Source: Protopterus annectens (lineage: Eukaryota > Chordata > Ceratodontiformes > Protopteridae). Taken from it: a stretch of DNA of 64,000 bases. The stretch is taken from positions 577,195,549 through 577,259,548 of the forward strand of contig NC_056749.1 in assembly GCF_019279795.1 (NCBI RefSeq). Reading direction: 5' to 3'. Both the position numbers and the translations under genes were made by a program. Positions within the stretch are counted from its first letter, which is position 1. Each line of letters begins with the position of its first letter. The notes beneath the pieces were generated by a model that saw nothing but the letters and a program-made list of their open reading frames with translations, ran no database searches and was not told the origin of the DNA. This document shows, piece after piece, positions 1 to 10,358 of the stretch.

Positions 1-1
1 A

Positions 2-1707
2 CCTTGCTTAGGCCCTGACCACAGCGTTTCTTGTTGTCGGTTCTGTGCTAGGTTCAACTCTCGTACTATCAAACGCAGGTACGATTGGGCTTTAAATTAT
101 TTTGGCAGACGCTTCAATTATAGAATGTCGTCGGACACTACCGGAGTTCAAAAGAAGCGCAAAGACAAAGACAGGCCTCCGAGGTCCAAACAGGACTCGT
201 TGCAGCTGGAGCCAGCGTCCGGTTCGGCTGTCGTCAGTGAGGCGCTTTTGCAGCCCCTGTCGTCCGCCGCTTCTGAACCGATGGCCGATACGGACTCCCA
301 TGGGGAGCCATCGAGGCCCACTATTTTTACTGCTGCAGGACCTTCGGACGTCGCTCCTTCAAATGGGTCCGGAACCGCTGTGCAGGTACCGGCTTCTGAG
401 GGGGTTTTCAGGCCTACTCACATCACTATTTCTAAGGCAAAGGCAAAGACAAAGACTCCTACTAAGTCTAAAGTTCCAGCTCAAGCTGCTTCTGAATCCA
501 CTCCCAAGACACAAAAACAATTATTGAGGATGGCTGAAGATTTGCTTACAATGATTAGGGGCTCTCACCCCCCTCCTGAAAAAAGGCCTCGACAGGATGT
601 TACTCTGGATTCCTCTGACCAGGCTTCTGTATCTTCTGTTTCTTCCTCTGATCAGGACTATTCCTTTCCCCCTTATGAGGATTCGGATGCTGAGGATTCT
701 TTGCCCTTGGCCTCTCCACCTGAGGATTTTTCTTTTGGGGAAACCTTGCATGAGATGAGAGAACATTTTCATTGGGAAGGACAGGAATATTCTGCTTCCA
801 AAAAGAGGCTTAGAGAATTTCTTCTTCTTCCTCAGCATAGGCCTTTAGCTATCCCTCCTGTCTTGGACATTGTGGATGATGCTTTTTCTGAGGCTAATTT
901 GAATCCTGATTCCATGTCTCCTGCTCCTTCTAAGCCTGATAGATTTTATAGGGTTCCTGACTCATTTATTTTTATTTAAAAACCCTTCTGCAGATCCTGA
1001 AACTATTTCTCAGGGTTCTAAGGCTGCTAAGGTTGCTACTTCTAAAAATCCTATTCCCTCTGAGAAGGATTCTCGTGCTTTAGACAGATGGGGAAAAAAG
1101 GTATATACTTCTGCTACCCTGTCTGTAAGGGCTTTAAATTGCCAGTTTCATATGTTTAAATATCAGCAATTTCTTTTGTCTGTTTTAAAGCAAAAGCTTG
1201 CTTCCCTTCCTGCTTGTGCAGAGGATAAGGAACTTCAGGATGTTTTGCATGCTACTGAACAGGTTAACAAGCATAGCTTACATTGTGGTTTTGATGCTTT
1301 GGATGCTTCCTGCAGGGCTGCTGCCTCTGGTACTGTGATTAGGAGACATGCCTGGCTTCGTGAACAAAGTTTACCTGAACAGGTTAAGGCTAAGTTATTA
1401 GATGCCCCTGTTCAACAGGATGTTCTTTTGGTTCTAAGGCTGAGGAAGTTATTAAAAGATGGAAGAAAAGGCAAAGTCCATGCAGACTGTAAAAGATTTC
1501 TTGCAGGTTCAGCCTCCTAGATTTTCCAGGAATTGGCCCTCTAAAAATTGGTCCTTTCCCACGTCTGACAGGCTTCAAAGGGGAAGATATAGACGCTCCA
1601 GAGGTCGTGGTCAAGGCCAGACCTCTTACAGATCTAGACAATGGACTGCTTCTTCACCTAGGAGGGGAGAAGACAGATCCCAATCTCAAAGAAAGCAAAC
1701 TCAATGA
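2..1707 (+). pseudogene. Gag-like ORF1 of element A, frameshifted, 5' end missing
   Basis: Nucleocapsid-like structural protein of a DIRS element. The frame is open from base 2 and begins inside the Cys/His cluster seen complete in element C (motif CLGPDH followed by CxxC). It then has a Lys/Arg-rich segment, a Ser/Pro/Ala-rich linker, the motif YEDSDAEDS and SPPEDFSFGETLHEMREHF. A frameshift near 962-979 ends the frame at a TAA. The homologous protein continues in another frame at 1152-1420 (FKYQQFLLSVL, RRHAWLREQSLPEQVKAKLLDAP) and, after a second shift before 1459, in a third frame (EEKAKSMQTVKDFLQVQPPRFSRNWPSKNWSFP, an Arg/Gly-rich tail) to the stop at 1705-1707. The stop overlaps the ATG at 1704. 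Probably non-functional as it stands. Assignment rests on alignment by eye with the intact Gag of element C. Confidence 0.85.
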
Positions 1708-4649
1708 CTCTCGGTTGGGCTTCAGGACCCCTTTACCTGGACGCCCCTCTCGGAGGAAAACTGTCTCTTTTTTTACAGAAATTTGACTCATATTACCCAG
1801 GACAGATGGGTATTGGACGTGATTTTAAAAGGTTACAAGTTCCACTTTCACACTTTGCCAAGGACTCACGGTTGGCCAGATCTGCCAAAACTTCAATGGT
1901 CAGAGGCCTTAACTCAAGTGGATGCTCTTCTGGCCATGAGAGCCATAGAGCCTGTTCCACTCTCGGAAATGGGAAAAGGGTTTTATTCAAGGCTGTTTCT
2001 GGTTCCCAGAAAACAAAACTCATGGAGACCTATTCTGGACCTTTCTGTGTTAAACACCTTTTTGGAAATTCCAAAGTTCAAGATGCTTACTCTGCAACAG
2101 CTAATTCCAATGCTCTCTCAAGACGCCTGGATGGTGACATTGGACTTAAAGGAAGCCTATTTGCATATCCCTATCAGACAAGAACGCAGGAAATTCCTCA
2201 GGTTCAAGGCAGGTTCGAGGCACTTTCAATTCTCTGTTCTGCCCTTTGGTTTATCTACTGCGCCCAGAGTCTTCACCAAGTGCCTGGCTCCAGTAGTGGC
2301 TTACTGCAGGCTACAGGGGATCCAGATTTACCCCTATTTGGACGACTGCCTTATTCAGGCAGACAGCAAAGATCTTCTGCTTCAACATCTGGACTTTGTT
2401 CAACGTCTTCTCCTACTACTGGGATTCTCCGTGAACATAAAGTCACATTTGATCCCTTCTCAACAAAAGGTATTCTTGGGAGCCCTCTTAGATACAACCT
2501 TACAAAGGGCCTTCCTCACTCCAGAAAAACAAACTCAGCTGGCTTCTACTTTCAACACCTTGGCAACTCTATCTCAGCTCACTGCAAGGAAATTCCTGCA
2601 GGCTCTGGGCTACATGGCTTCCTGCATTCTGTTGATTCCAAACGCAAGGCTTCACATGAGAAAGCTTCAATGGTATCTGAAAAGTGTATGGTCACAGCAC
2701 TACCACGATCTGGATATTCTGATTCCTCTAATCCCCTGCCTCCAGAAGGAGTTCCTCTGGTGGTCCAGGGCATGCACGTTAAACGAAAGAAAACCTTTTC
2801 GTCTCTCTCAGCCTACTCAAATCCTAACCACGGACGCCTCGGATTATGCTTGGGGAGCACACTTTCTAGACAATTGCCAGCAGGGAACCTGGACAAAGGA
2901 CCATCTTCACTGGCACATCAATCTGAAGGAAATGTTGGCAGTTCAAAATGCCCTTTTAGCCTTCAAAAACCTTTTACATCCAGGGCCTCTGCTAATTCGC
3001 ACAGACAGCACCACGGTCATGTGGTACATCAACAAGCAGGGGGGTTCTCATTCATACCCCCTTTGCAGACTAGCTATGGGTTTATGGGACACAGCTCTAA
3101 ATTTGAATCTGCATCTCCAGGCTCAATTCATTCCAGGGAAACAGAATCTCTTAGCAGACAGCCTGAGCAGAAACATTTCAGATCCTCACGAATGGATGCT
3201 AGACACCAACTTGTTCAACAGGATTACTGCAGTTTGGGGATGTCCCCAGATAGATCTGTTTGCATCCCATCTCAATCATCAGCTGCCTCGCTTTTGCACC
3301 AGGTCCTTCCACAAAACAGCATGGAGAGTGGATGCCCTGTCCTTCAGTTGGAGAAGCCTATCAGCATATGCCTTCCCTCCTCTTCCTCTACTGCCTCGGG
3401 TACTATTGAAGATAAAGCAGGACAAGCCCAAGTTCCTCATCTTGATTGCTCCAAATTGGCCTCGACAGTTTTGGTATCCAACCTTAAAGCTCCTGTTCTC
3501 GGGGCCTCCTTGGATTCTTCCACTGAACCCTTCGCTTCTGTCCCAGCATCAGGGTCAGTTACTACATTCCAATCTCAAGACCCTTTGCTTGGCAGCTTGG
3601 CTCTTCAAAGGAATTTGATTTCCTCTAGTCTTCCCAAACAAGTTTTGGATGTTCTTTTAGAAGCTAGACGGCCTAGCACTAGGAAATCTTATGCCTCTAA
3701 ATGGAAGAGGTTTTCTATTTGGATGCAGGACCGAGGCTCTGATCCTCAGGTTCCTGATCTCTCCTCTATTTTGCTTTACCTTTCGGAACTTTTATCTAAA
3801 GGACTTTCCTTTTCTTCCATTAAGATTCATGCTTCTGCTATCTCTGCGCATTTCAGTTCTGATCCTCCTGTTTTTTCACATCCTTTGGTGAAACAGTTCT
3901 TGAGAGGGCCTAAAAATTTGCGGCCTCCAAGGACCCCTCCTGTCCCTGCCTGGGATCTTAACTATGTTTTAGAAAAACTTACTTTGCCTCCTTTTGAGCC
4001 TGCTGCATCTTCAGATATTAAGTTTCTATCCTGGAAGACTGTTCTTTTGTTAGCATTGACCTCTGCCAGAAGGGTCTCAGAGTTGCAAGCTCTCATGGCT
4101 GTGGAACCATACCTTATTTTCCATCAGGACAGAGTTTCCTTGAGGACCAATCCTACTTTCATGCCTAAGGTGATTTCGAAAGTGGCTTTGAATCAGACAA
4201 TTCACCTTCCTACTTTCTTTCCAAATCCTCAAAATAAAGGGGAAAGGATTTTGCATTCATTGGATGTGCACAGACAGTTACGATTTTACTTGGACAAGAC
4301 TAAAGATTTCAGAAAGTCTAACCAATTTGTTTCCTTTGCTTCCAGTTCTCTGGGAAAACCTATTTCTAAACAAACTATTTCCAAATGGATTGCTTATGGA
4401 ATCAGATTTTGTTACACTCATCATGGCAAACAGTTTCCAGGGACCATTAGAAGTCATTCTACTAGAGCAGCTGCTACTTCTACTGCCTTCCTCAGAGGAG
4501 TCCCTACCAAGGATATCTTGGAAGCTGCCACTTGGAGTTCTGTGCATACTTTTTCCAAGCACTACAATCTCCCCTTGTTTTCTAAGTCTAGGGCAGGCTT
4601 TGCCTCTGCTGTCTTGCAGGGTATTCTTGCCTCCCCTTCTTCTATCTGA
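1704..4649 (+). CDS. Tyrosine recombinase ORF3 of element A, long frame overlapping RT
   Basis: A single open frame of 981 codons. Its last ~350 codons (from about 3590) are a DIRS tyrosine recombinase, the enzyme that joins the circular cDNA into the genome. Visible features: the core-binding segment ARRPSTRKSYASKWKRF and SSIKIHASAISAHF, the first catalytic Arg in TSARRVSELQ (near 4070), the box HSTR (His near 4454) and the final HY (Tyr near 4563) in SVHTFSKHYNLP. The R-H-R-Y tetrad is therefore present. The first ~620 codons run through the whole RT-RNase H gene in a second frame and resemble no known domain. A similar open overlap exists in element C, so the overlap may be real coding; extensive RT/YR overlap is known for DIRS elements. 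The true start of the recombinase is not resolved and could be much nearer 3590. Confidence 0.85.
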   Translation: MTLGWASGPLYLDAPLGGKLSLFLQKFDSYYPGQMGIGRDFKRLQVPLSHFAKDSRLARSAKTSMVRGLNSSGCSSGHESHRACSTLGNGKRVLFKAVSGSQKTKLMETYSGPFCVKHLFGNSKVQDAYSATANSNALSRRLDGDIGLKGSLFAYPYQTRTQEIPQVQGRFEALSILCSALWFIYCAQSLHQVPGSSSGLLQATGDPDLPLFGRLPYSGRQQRSSASTSGLCSTSSPTTGILREHKVTFDPFSTKGILGSPLRYNLTKGLPHSRKTNSAGFYFQHLGNSISAHCKEIPAGSGLHGFLHSVDSKRKASHEKASMVSEKCMVTALPRSGYSDSSNPLPPEGVPLVVQGMHVKRKKTFSSLSAYSNPNHGRLGLCLGSTLSRQLPAGNLDKGPSSLAHQSEGNVGSSKCPFSLQKPFTSRASANSHRQHHGHVVHQQAGGFSFIPPLQTSYGFMGHSSKFESASPGSIHSRETESLSRQPEQKHFRSSRMDARHQLVQQDYCSLGMSPDRSVCIPSQSSAASLLHQVLPQNSMESGCPVLQLEKPISICLPSSSSTASGTIEDKAGQAQVPHLDCSKLASTVLVSNLKAPVLGASLDSSTEPFASVPASGSVTTFQSQDPLLGSLALQRNLISSSLPKQVLDVLLEARRPSTRKSYASKWKRFSIWMQDRGSDPQVPDLSSILLYLSELLSKGLSFSSIKIHASAISAHFSSDPPVFSHPLVKQFLRGPKNLRPPRTPPVPAWDLNYVLEKLTLPPFEPAASSDIKFLSWKTVLLLALTSARRVSELQALMAVEPYLIFHQDRVSLRTNPTFMPKVISKVALNQTIHLPTFFPNPQNKGERILHSLDVHRQLRFYLDKTKDFRKSNQFVSFASSSLGKPISKQTISKWIAYGIRFCYTHHGKQFPGTIRSHSTRAAATSTAFLRGVPTKDILEAATWSSVHTFSKHYNLPLFSKSRAGFASAVLQGILASPSSI
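1708..3618 (+). CDS. Reverse transcriptase-RNase H-methyltransferase-like ORF2, element A
   Basis: Polyprotein that copies the element RNA into DNA. From about 1783 the frame is open to 3618 (611 codons). RT motifs: VTLDLKEAYLHIPI with the first catalytic Asp at codon 121 from 1783, LPFGLSTAPRVFTK, and the catalytic YLDDC with Asp codons at 2341-2346. RNase H follows: TTDASDYAWGAHF, NLKEMLAVQNAL, RTDSTTVMWYINKQGGSHS and LADSLSRN. The C-terminus has the DIRS methyltransferase-like region (IDLFASHLNHQLPRF, YAFPPLPLLPRVL, LIAPNWPRQFWYP). There is no obvious ATG at the front. The conserved segment APLGGKLSLF at 1740-1770 lies in another frame and joins through a T-run near 1768-1775, so a small indel has hit the N-terminus. 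The rest looks competent. Translation probably follows Gag by frameshift or reinitiation; that is inference. Confidence 0.9.
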   Translation, partial: LSVGLQDPFTWTPLSEENCLFFYRNLTHITQDRWVLDVILKGYKFHFHTLPRTHGWPDLPKLQWSEALTQVDALLAMRAIEPVPLSEMGKGFYSRLFLVPRKQNSWRPILDLSVLNTFLEIPKFKMLTLQQLIPMLSQDAWMVTLDLKEAYLHIPIRQERRKFLRFKAGSRHFQFSVLPFGLSTAPRVFTKCLAPVVAYCRLQGIQIYPYLDDCLIQADSKDLLLQHLDFVQRLLLLLGFSVNIKSHLIPSQQKVFLGALLDTTLQRAFLTPEKQTQLASTFNTLATLSQLTARKFLQALGYMASCILLIPNARLHMRKLQWYLKSVWSQHYHDLDILIPLIPCLQKEFLWWSRACTLNERKPFRLSQPTQILTTDASDYAWGAHFLDNCQQGTWTKDHLHWHINLKEMLAVQNALLAFKNLLHPGPLLIRTDSTTVMWYINKQGGSHSYPLCRLAMGLWDTALNLNLHLQAQFIPGKQNLLADSLSRNISDPHEWMLDTNLFNRITAVWGCPQIDLFASHLNHQLPRFCTRSFHKTAWRVDALSFSWRSLSAYAFPPLPLLPRVLLKIKQDKPKFLILIAPNWPRQFWYPTLKLLFSGPPWILPLNPSLLSQHQGQLLHSNLKTLCLAAWLFKGI

Positions 4650-4691
4650 AGCCACCTCCCTCTCTACACTGCTTTGGGATTCCACCCTACA

Positions 4692-4785
4692 GTTATGACT
4701 GCAACAGTGAAACACGAAGAACATAGTACAGTTGTGTACACCTACCATAAATGTAGATGTTAGAGTGTCTTCACTGTTGCAGTCG
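4692..4785 (+). repeat. Internal complementary region (ICR) of element A
   Basis: The left part (GACTGCAACAGTGAAACACG) is complementary to the start of this subfamily's left ITR, as seen at 40681-40705 in element D. The right part (4727-4782) is the reverse complement of the outer end of the right ITR at 5040-5098. This is the DIRS circle-junction template. The central core ACATAGTACAGTT lies at 4721-4733. Confidence 0.88.
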
Positions 4786-4861
4786 GGGTTTCCCTCCCTC
4801 CTATCCCCTCTTTCTCTCATATTTGTGGTGTATTTGTGTTTCCTTGTTGGATTCATTTTTG

Positions 4862-5100
4862 ATTTGTTGGACTTCTGACATCTAGGGCAAGAAAGGCTGG
4901 AGAAGATGGCGTCGGCTGTGGGCTATGTACCTAGGCGTCCTGACGTCAGGATACTGGCTTATACAGCCGACGCCGGACCCAGACTTTGGGATTCTGGCCG
5001 ACCTCGGGCTGCCTGCCGGCAGGAACACCCTACAGTTATGACTGCAACAGTGAAGACACTCGAACATCTACATTTATGGTAGGTGTACACAACTGTACTT
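4862..5100 (+). repeat. Right inverted terminal repeat of element A
   Basis: It contains the outer-end sequence ending in GTACACAACTGTAC near 5098, preceded by GACTGCAACAGTGAAG. The outer part is inverted relative to the ICR. It also holds TGACGTCAGG and CTTATACAGCC. In opposite orientation these match the promoter-like CRE/TATA block of the left ITRs in C and D. Confidence 0.85.
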
Positions 5101-5854
5101 TATGGGGGGGCGGTAGGCTGGAGGTGTAAGACAGATCTTGAAATACCCTAATGATGAACTTGATTCACTCTGGAGGGTAATGAAGAAAGATTCAAGGGAA
5201 TTCAGTGGCACAATTGGAAATTAATGGTTGGAGTGTTCAGAGAAGATGGCATTTTTTTCTTGAGTGTACTGAGAAAATTTTTACAACAGTAATGATGGAA
5301 ATCCTTCATGTTGTACTTCGAGAGTGGGATAACTTAGTTTCTTTGCAGGTAATGGCAGATACAGAGCAAACATACTGGCAGTAATAGTCAAAAGAATTGT
5401 TCAGTACGTTGACACAAGGCAGTGTCTTTGTGTAAATTTGTTACTGGTACTGCAACTTTACGGAAACTAAATTAGGTGGTCACATCAACTGCCAGTCTTT
5501 CTTGCTAGCAGATAAACTGTATTGGATTTAAAGGGACGGTTAGACTAGATTAGGAGATGTATGCCATGTAGTTGGTGGCTTTCACCCAACCATAGTTTGT
5601 GACGAGGTTTCTCCTAATACTTGACAAAAAAAAATGTTTGAAAAGATGTATATTATTTTAAACACTTGGTGACCAGCTAATCTTGAATTTTTCTCTTGCT
5701 TCATTTTCCAGCAGAGTCAGTGTGTAGTTCGAGTAAATCAAGTTCTAGTTAGAGGTGAGTGTTTTTCCTTAACTAATAAAACAATCCAGAATGCACTCTG
5801 GGAAATGTTAAGATCTGAATTCTGCCTCTTAAACCATGCAACTGTAACTAGTAA
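5101..5854. other. Unannotated spacer between elements A and B
   Basis: AT-rich sequence with no supported ORF and no match to the other repeats of this window. It may be old unique or decayed repeat DNA. Confidence 0.5.
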
Positions 5855-6010
5855 ATCTGAAGTAGTTAACTTCATTTGTTCATCAACCTGTGTGCTTCAG
5901 ATCCGGACCGGATCTGAGACGGCAGTTTCACCAGCATCAGATTCAAGTTCCAAGCTCCTCCGTGTCCCTATAATACCACTGCATCTCCTTCCTTCCCTCA
6001 GATCTCATTT
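5855..6010 (+). repeat. Left inverted terminal repeat of element B
   Basis: The reverse complement matches 11636-11760, including GAGACGGCAGTTTCACCAGC and TAATACCACTGCATCTCC. The outermost ~45 bases are repeated in inverse in the ICR. Confidence 0.88.
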
Positions 6011-6249
6011 GCCATGGCTTCGCCTACAATGTGATCCCTTGAGCTCCAGGCTGGTAGGACAGTTTTCGGGGTATTTATTTTTGTGTGTAAGCTTTTTGCT
6101 ATACCTTTGCTCCTTTTTCCTTAGCTCCCCTTAGTGTTCTCAGGTAGATTAGTTAGTGCAGGCCTTCTTCCCCTCTCCTACCTTGTATTTCTGCTTGTCT
6201 GTATGTCTGTGAGTCGGGTTGTCAGCCTTTGGTACCTATTTGGCTTTGA

Positions 6250-8565
6250 TTATGTCAGATCAACAAAAGTTGATCTTTAGAAAATGCACAATGTTTGGCC
6301 ATAAGTTGTCACCTGCGGATGGCCACACACTGTGTGTTGTATGGGGGCAGCTCACTTCTCTACCAGACTGCTCCATATGTGTGGGGTTTAACCTCAGGGC
6401 CCTGAAAGACTGCAGGGCCAAGTTGATTTTGAAGGGGCTTCTCCCATCTATGGAAACGGCCGCCGCCTCGTCTCTGTTGCGACTGTTTCTGCAGTCATGG
6501 CTGTGACTGCTTCTACCACAGCTGTTGTGTCCCTCCCAGGCCGAGACTCACCATCCTGACCACAGACCTGGGGAATGGGACTCTAGAAAAGACAGAGAGA
6601 GAGAAAAGGGAAGGAAGAGATCCCCATAACGCTTGGATCCAGTAGGTACTCTTTCCAAGCTACTTGTCATTACCAGGCCGACCTCCCCTTGGCTGCATTC
6701 TCTGTGGTTTTCCCTGGAGCCAGAGGAGGTTTGGTCTCTGTCTAGGGCCTCCATTTACTGTCCTTCCCGGCCGGCATTGGCTTCTTCAAGGTCAAATAGG
6801 AGTTTATCAGAAGCTGACATGGACAGGATGATGCAAAGGTTTATTCGCATCTAGCTTCAGATGGGGGTCTTGCTGGCACGCTCTCCCTCTGGAGGGGGGA
6901 ACTCACTACCATTTACCCGATTTCTCCTTCTCCAATCCATCCTCCAGTATCAGAGACCCTGGGTCAGGGGGTTAGTGCTGATGGTACCATCTACCTTGAT
7001 GCTGGCAGTTACCTTGAGCGTGTCTGGTCCAACCGGGTCAGATTCGATCTCTCAGAGCCGTAGCCTGGATGTTGGAAAAGAGCGGTTGGGTTTTTCTCCA
7101 TCTCAGACTTTGTCGGGTCTCGGCGCATTCGGGCTCGACTCTCATCCCCATGTCACATCCAGGGAGAGGGTCCTCTCTTTCAGTGGCTCAGGAGGCTCGC
7201 TCCCCCCTCGGCATTCGATATGGTGGAGAGGGTTTTCTCTAATGGATCGAGGTCCCTGACCATTTCCTCGGAGTCCTCCCTGACTCCCTCTCTTCTGGGT
7301 GGGTCTTCTGCCATTCTGCCCATGCAGGGACAGCCCGTGCTCGACATGCTCCAGACTGTTCCACTCGATCCGCAAGCTGTTCACGAGTCCACTCTGGAAA
7401 GTCCCACCAATGAGGTTCCTCACAAACGTAAGTGCAAGAGGAGGCACATGGACTTCCCCCGAGTCCCTCACAGAGGATACTGACTTGGAGGGAAGGGGAA
7501 GGCTCCCTCAGATCACCCCTCGAGGATATCTCCTTTGGAGACATCATGGAGATCCTGCGCCAGCGGGTTGGTCTGCCCCCAAGCCTTCCTCTGATGAGTC
7601 GGTGTTTCTGGAGGCATTCAACACAGACCCATTTACTTCTAGGGTGTCACCCCTGCGGACCCCCTGGTAGACCTCATTACCACCAGCACATGGAAAGAGA
7701 CTGACACCATGGAGCCAGTTCCAAAGCATCCAGATAAAATTTTGAGCCCCCAGTAGATAGACCAAGCTGGAACAAGGGGTCCCCAGTGGATGACATGGTG
7801 GTAGTAGCCACCATGAAGAAGGAACTAGCTCAGGAGAGTTCTATGGTCCATCCTTCGGACTGAGAGTCCAGGATGATGGACCGATCTGGCAAAGCGGACT
7901 TGTGCTTCAGCCACCTTTTGTGTAAGGGCACTGAATTATATGGCCCACGTTACGAGACTTCAGCGTGACCTGATAAGAGTGCACTATGTCTCCTCCGGAG
8001 TCCATGTCACTAGAGGGTAAACACTCATTCTCTATGCGAATGGCCACTCTGAAAGTGGTTACCAACACATCCATGTGCCCCCTTTCTCATGCCACCGAAG
8101 GAGCCGCATGGGTGGCCTGGTCAGACGTTCTGTGAGGTGTCACGCCTGGCTCAGGTTATGCAACTTTGCGGAACCCTTCAAGACATCTTTTGCAAATGCC
8201 TCCCTATGATGGCTCTTCATTGTTTGAGAAGACAGTTCATGACACACTAGTCCAGAGTGAGGAAGATGGGAAGATGCTGTCTGCCATTGGGATCTGCTTC
8301 TCTAACCCACAAAGATCCTTTTCCAGGAATCAGTGGGGGCAAAAGATGATGTGTTTCCAGAAGTCTCAGTATATTCCCGAGACGCTCAGGATTCCTTTTC
8401 CTCTAGAGGCAGAGGGGGACACAGACAAATGCCATCCCCGAGGCGGGGGGGGGGGGGTCCGAAGAACTTCAGGTCTCGGGAACCGTTCTTGGATAGACCC
8501 ACCCAGCAGCCCTGAGGGGTTGCCCAACTGCTCTGCTCTGGAGGCAGTCGGGGGGGTCATTTTTC
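6250..8565 (+). pseudogene. Gag-like ORF1 of element B, heavily disrupted
   Basis: The frame starts MSDQQK at about 6252 and keeps the order of the Gag Cys/His cluster (GHTLC, DCSIC). This lines up with the better preserved version in element E (MSDKKG, HDDCVYCLGVSH, PPCQIC). Further pieces follow in several frames: SRSNRSLSEADMDRMMQRF near 6790-6850, the acidic TEDTDLEG segment near 7470-7500, and FEKTVHDTLVQSEEDGKMLSAIGICFSNPQ near 8220-8320, which matches element F (DTLARCEQDGMTLSAIGLCFSKPQ). A G-run at 8443-8457 lies in the C-terminal tail. No continuous product can be read. Confidence 0.7.
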
Positions 8566-8566
8566 C

Positions 8567-10358
8567 ATGCACCTGATGGCATGGGAGTCCATGTCAACAG
8601 ACCGTTGGGTGCTCCAAATTATATCCAGAGGTTACACAATTCCCTTTGTGACATATCCCTTTCCCCCAAAGCACCTCCCGGACATTCCACCCATGCAAAG
8701 GGAGGCAGCAGCACTTGACATAGAAAAGCTGCTAAGCAAATGGACCATCCAGCCTGTCCCCTCGCATCAGTTTGGATCGTGCATCTATTCCAGGTTCTTT
8801 TTGGCGCCAAAAAAGATACTGGGGTTTAAGGCTGATTCTCAACCTTTCCACTCTAAACCTGTCAGTTGAAGTTCTGGATGGTCACTCTACAAGTCCATCT
8901 TGCCGTATCTACAGGAAAACAACTGTATGTGCTCAATAGACCTCCCAGGATGCGTACTACCATAGAAAGATGCACAGACGCTCCAGGAGGTTCCTCTGCT
9001 TTCGGCTAGGGGACAATCACTACCAGTTCTGGGCCCTACCCTTCTGTCTTACCACTGCCCCCAGGGTGTTCAACCAAGGTCATGGCAGCAGTACTGGCTC
9101 ATCTGAGGCATCAGGGCATACAGGCCTGTCTGTACCTGGTCGATTGGCTCCTTGCTGCTCTCCCACCAGGCATCTACTCTGTCAAGCCATGGATTATTTC
9201 CGGAAGTTGTCAGACTTCCTGGGCATCACAATAAATAACTATAGCCAAGTCCTCTCTAGAAACTGTTCAGGTCCTGGACTATATAGTGATGAGAATAGAC
9301 ACATTGCAATCCGAAGTCTTTCGGACTCCAGAGAGGGTTCTGAGCTTAAATCTTCATGTTCTCGCAATCTTACAGTATGGTGTTGAGCCCTAGGATCCAT
9401 GGGGGAGCCACTATCACTCATTTTTTTGCTTGTGCTAGTCTTTACATGCAGGTTCTACAGTGGACGTTGGCAGTCAAGTGGTCCTTATTGGATCGGCCAT
9501 TGACTCATCTGATTTGCATAAGCAAGGCGTGCAGGAAGTCCCTCCTCTGGTGGCTTCACTCTCCGGAGATAGAGGGAGGGACAGTCCTTTGTTGTACCCC
9601 CTCCCCAAGCCACGAATGCCTCCTGACTGGGGGGGGGCATTGCTTGGACAGGATATTCCAAGGATGTGGTCCCTGAATGAGACCAGTCTGCATATCATTG
9701 TTCTGGAGATGAGGACGGTCTTATTAGCGTTGCAGGCCCTTCATCCCTTTCTTCCTCTGGGAACTATTGCCATTCAGACAGACTGTCAGTGGTCTCGTAC
9801 ATCAACAAACAGGGAGGAACCAAATCCTACCCCCTTTGTCAAGAGGCCATGAGAGTGTGGGAATGGGCAATCTCCACCAACCATTTTCTGATGGCAATGC
9901 ACATTCCGGGTCAGTCCAGTATACTGGCGGACAAATTGAGCAGGATTATGCTAATGCCCTATGAGTGGTCTCCGAATCCTTCTGTAGTGGAGCAGATCTT
10001 CCTTGAGTGGGGTCTGCCTTGCTGCAATCTCTTCGCATCTCCTTCCAATGGAAAGTGCAGCAAGTTCTGTGCTACGATCACCCCTCAGGGGAAACCCCCG
10101 GGATGCTCTGGTCCATGCTTAGCCTCCCGGTCTCCTTTATGCATATCCTCTGTTACCTCTCATGATAAAGTTTTTGCAGAAGTCTTGTCAGTTGTGGAGC
10201 AGAGTCATTCTCATTGCCCCATTCTGGCCTCACCAAATCTGGTTTCCCTGTCTGTGGTCTCATCTGGTAGCTCCTCCTTGGATCCGATCCCAGATCTTAT
10301 TTCTCACCCATCGGGGATTCCTCCTCCAGACCTAGGTAGTGTGAAGCTCACGGCTTGA
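8567..10358 (+). pseudogene. RT-RNase H ORF2 of element B, frameshifted
   Basis: RT starts with STDRWVLQIISRGYTIPF, the same entry motif as the other DIRS RTs here. It continues with SRFFLAPKK, then RRFLCFRLGDNHYQFWALPF and TTAPRVF. The catalytic YLDD region near 9130-9150 reads CLYLVDWL, so one catalytic Asp is lost. RNase H appears as LHIIVLEMRTVLLALQALHPFLP, then IAIQTD, SYINKQGGTKSYPLCQEAM, HIPGQSSILADKLSR and the downstream CCNLFASPSNGKCSKF. Frame changes are frequent, so the gene is dead. Confidence 0.85.

Larger units (their letters stand above)
1..5100 (+). mobile_element. DIRS-like retrotransposon A (left end outside window)
   Basis: A tyrosine-recombinase retrotransposon of the DIRS1 group. 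In order it carries a Gag-like reading frame (already open at the window edge), an RT-RNase H-methyltransferase-like frame, a YR frame, an internal complementary region and a right inverted terminal repeat. The left ITR lies before base 1. RT and YR are open, while Gag has at least two frameshifts. Terminal and ICR sequences (GACTGCAACAGTG motif) are close to those of element D, so A and D belong to one subfamily. DIRS elements of this group replicate through a circular DNA that the recombinase integrates without a target-site duplication; none is looked for here because the left end is missing. Confidence 0.93.

Noticed and set aside
4278-4856. 192-codon open frame on the minus strand over the YR end of element A
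   Set aside because: It is antisense to a well-supported recombinase and continues into the ICR; it has no domain of its own.
5036-5100. Terminal repeats as LTRs of a Ty3/Ty1-type retrotransposon
   Set aside because: The repeats are inverted, there is an internal complementary region, and a tyrosine recombinase replaces integrase and protease, which is diagnostic of DIRS.
8440-8460. G-run (also 13499-13512 and the C-run at 36480-36490) as a functional quadruplex or recoding site
   Set aside because: These homopolymers lie in decayed elements and are more likely replication slippage or sequencing error.
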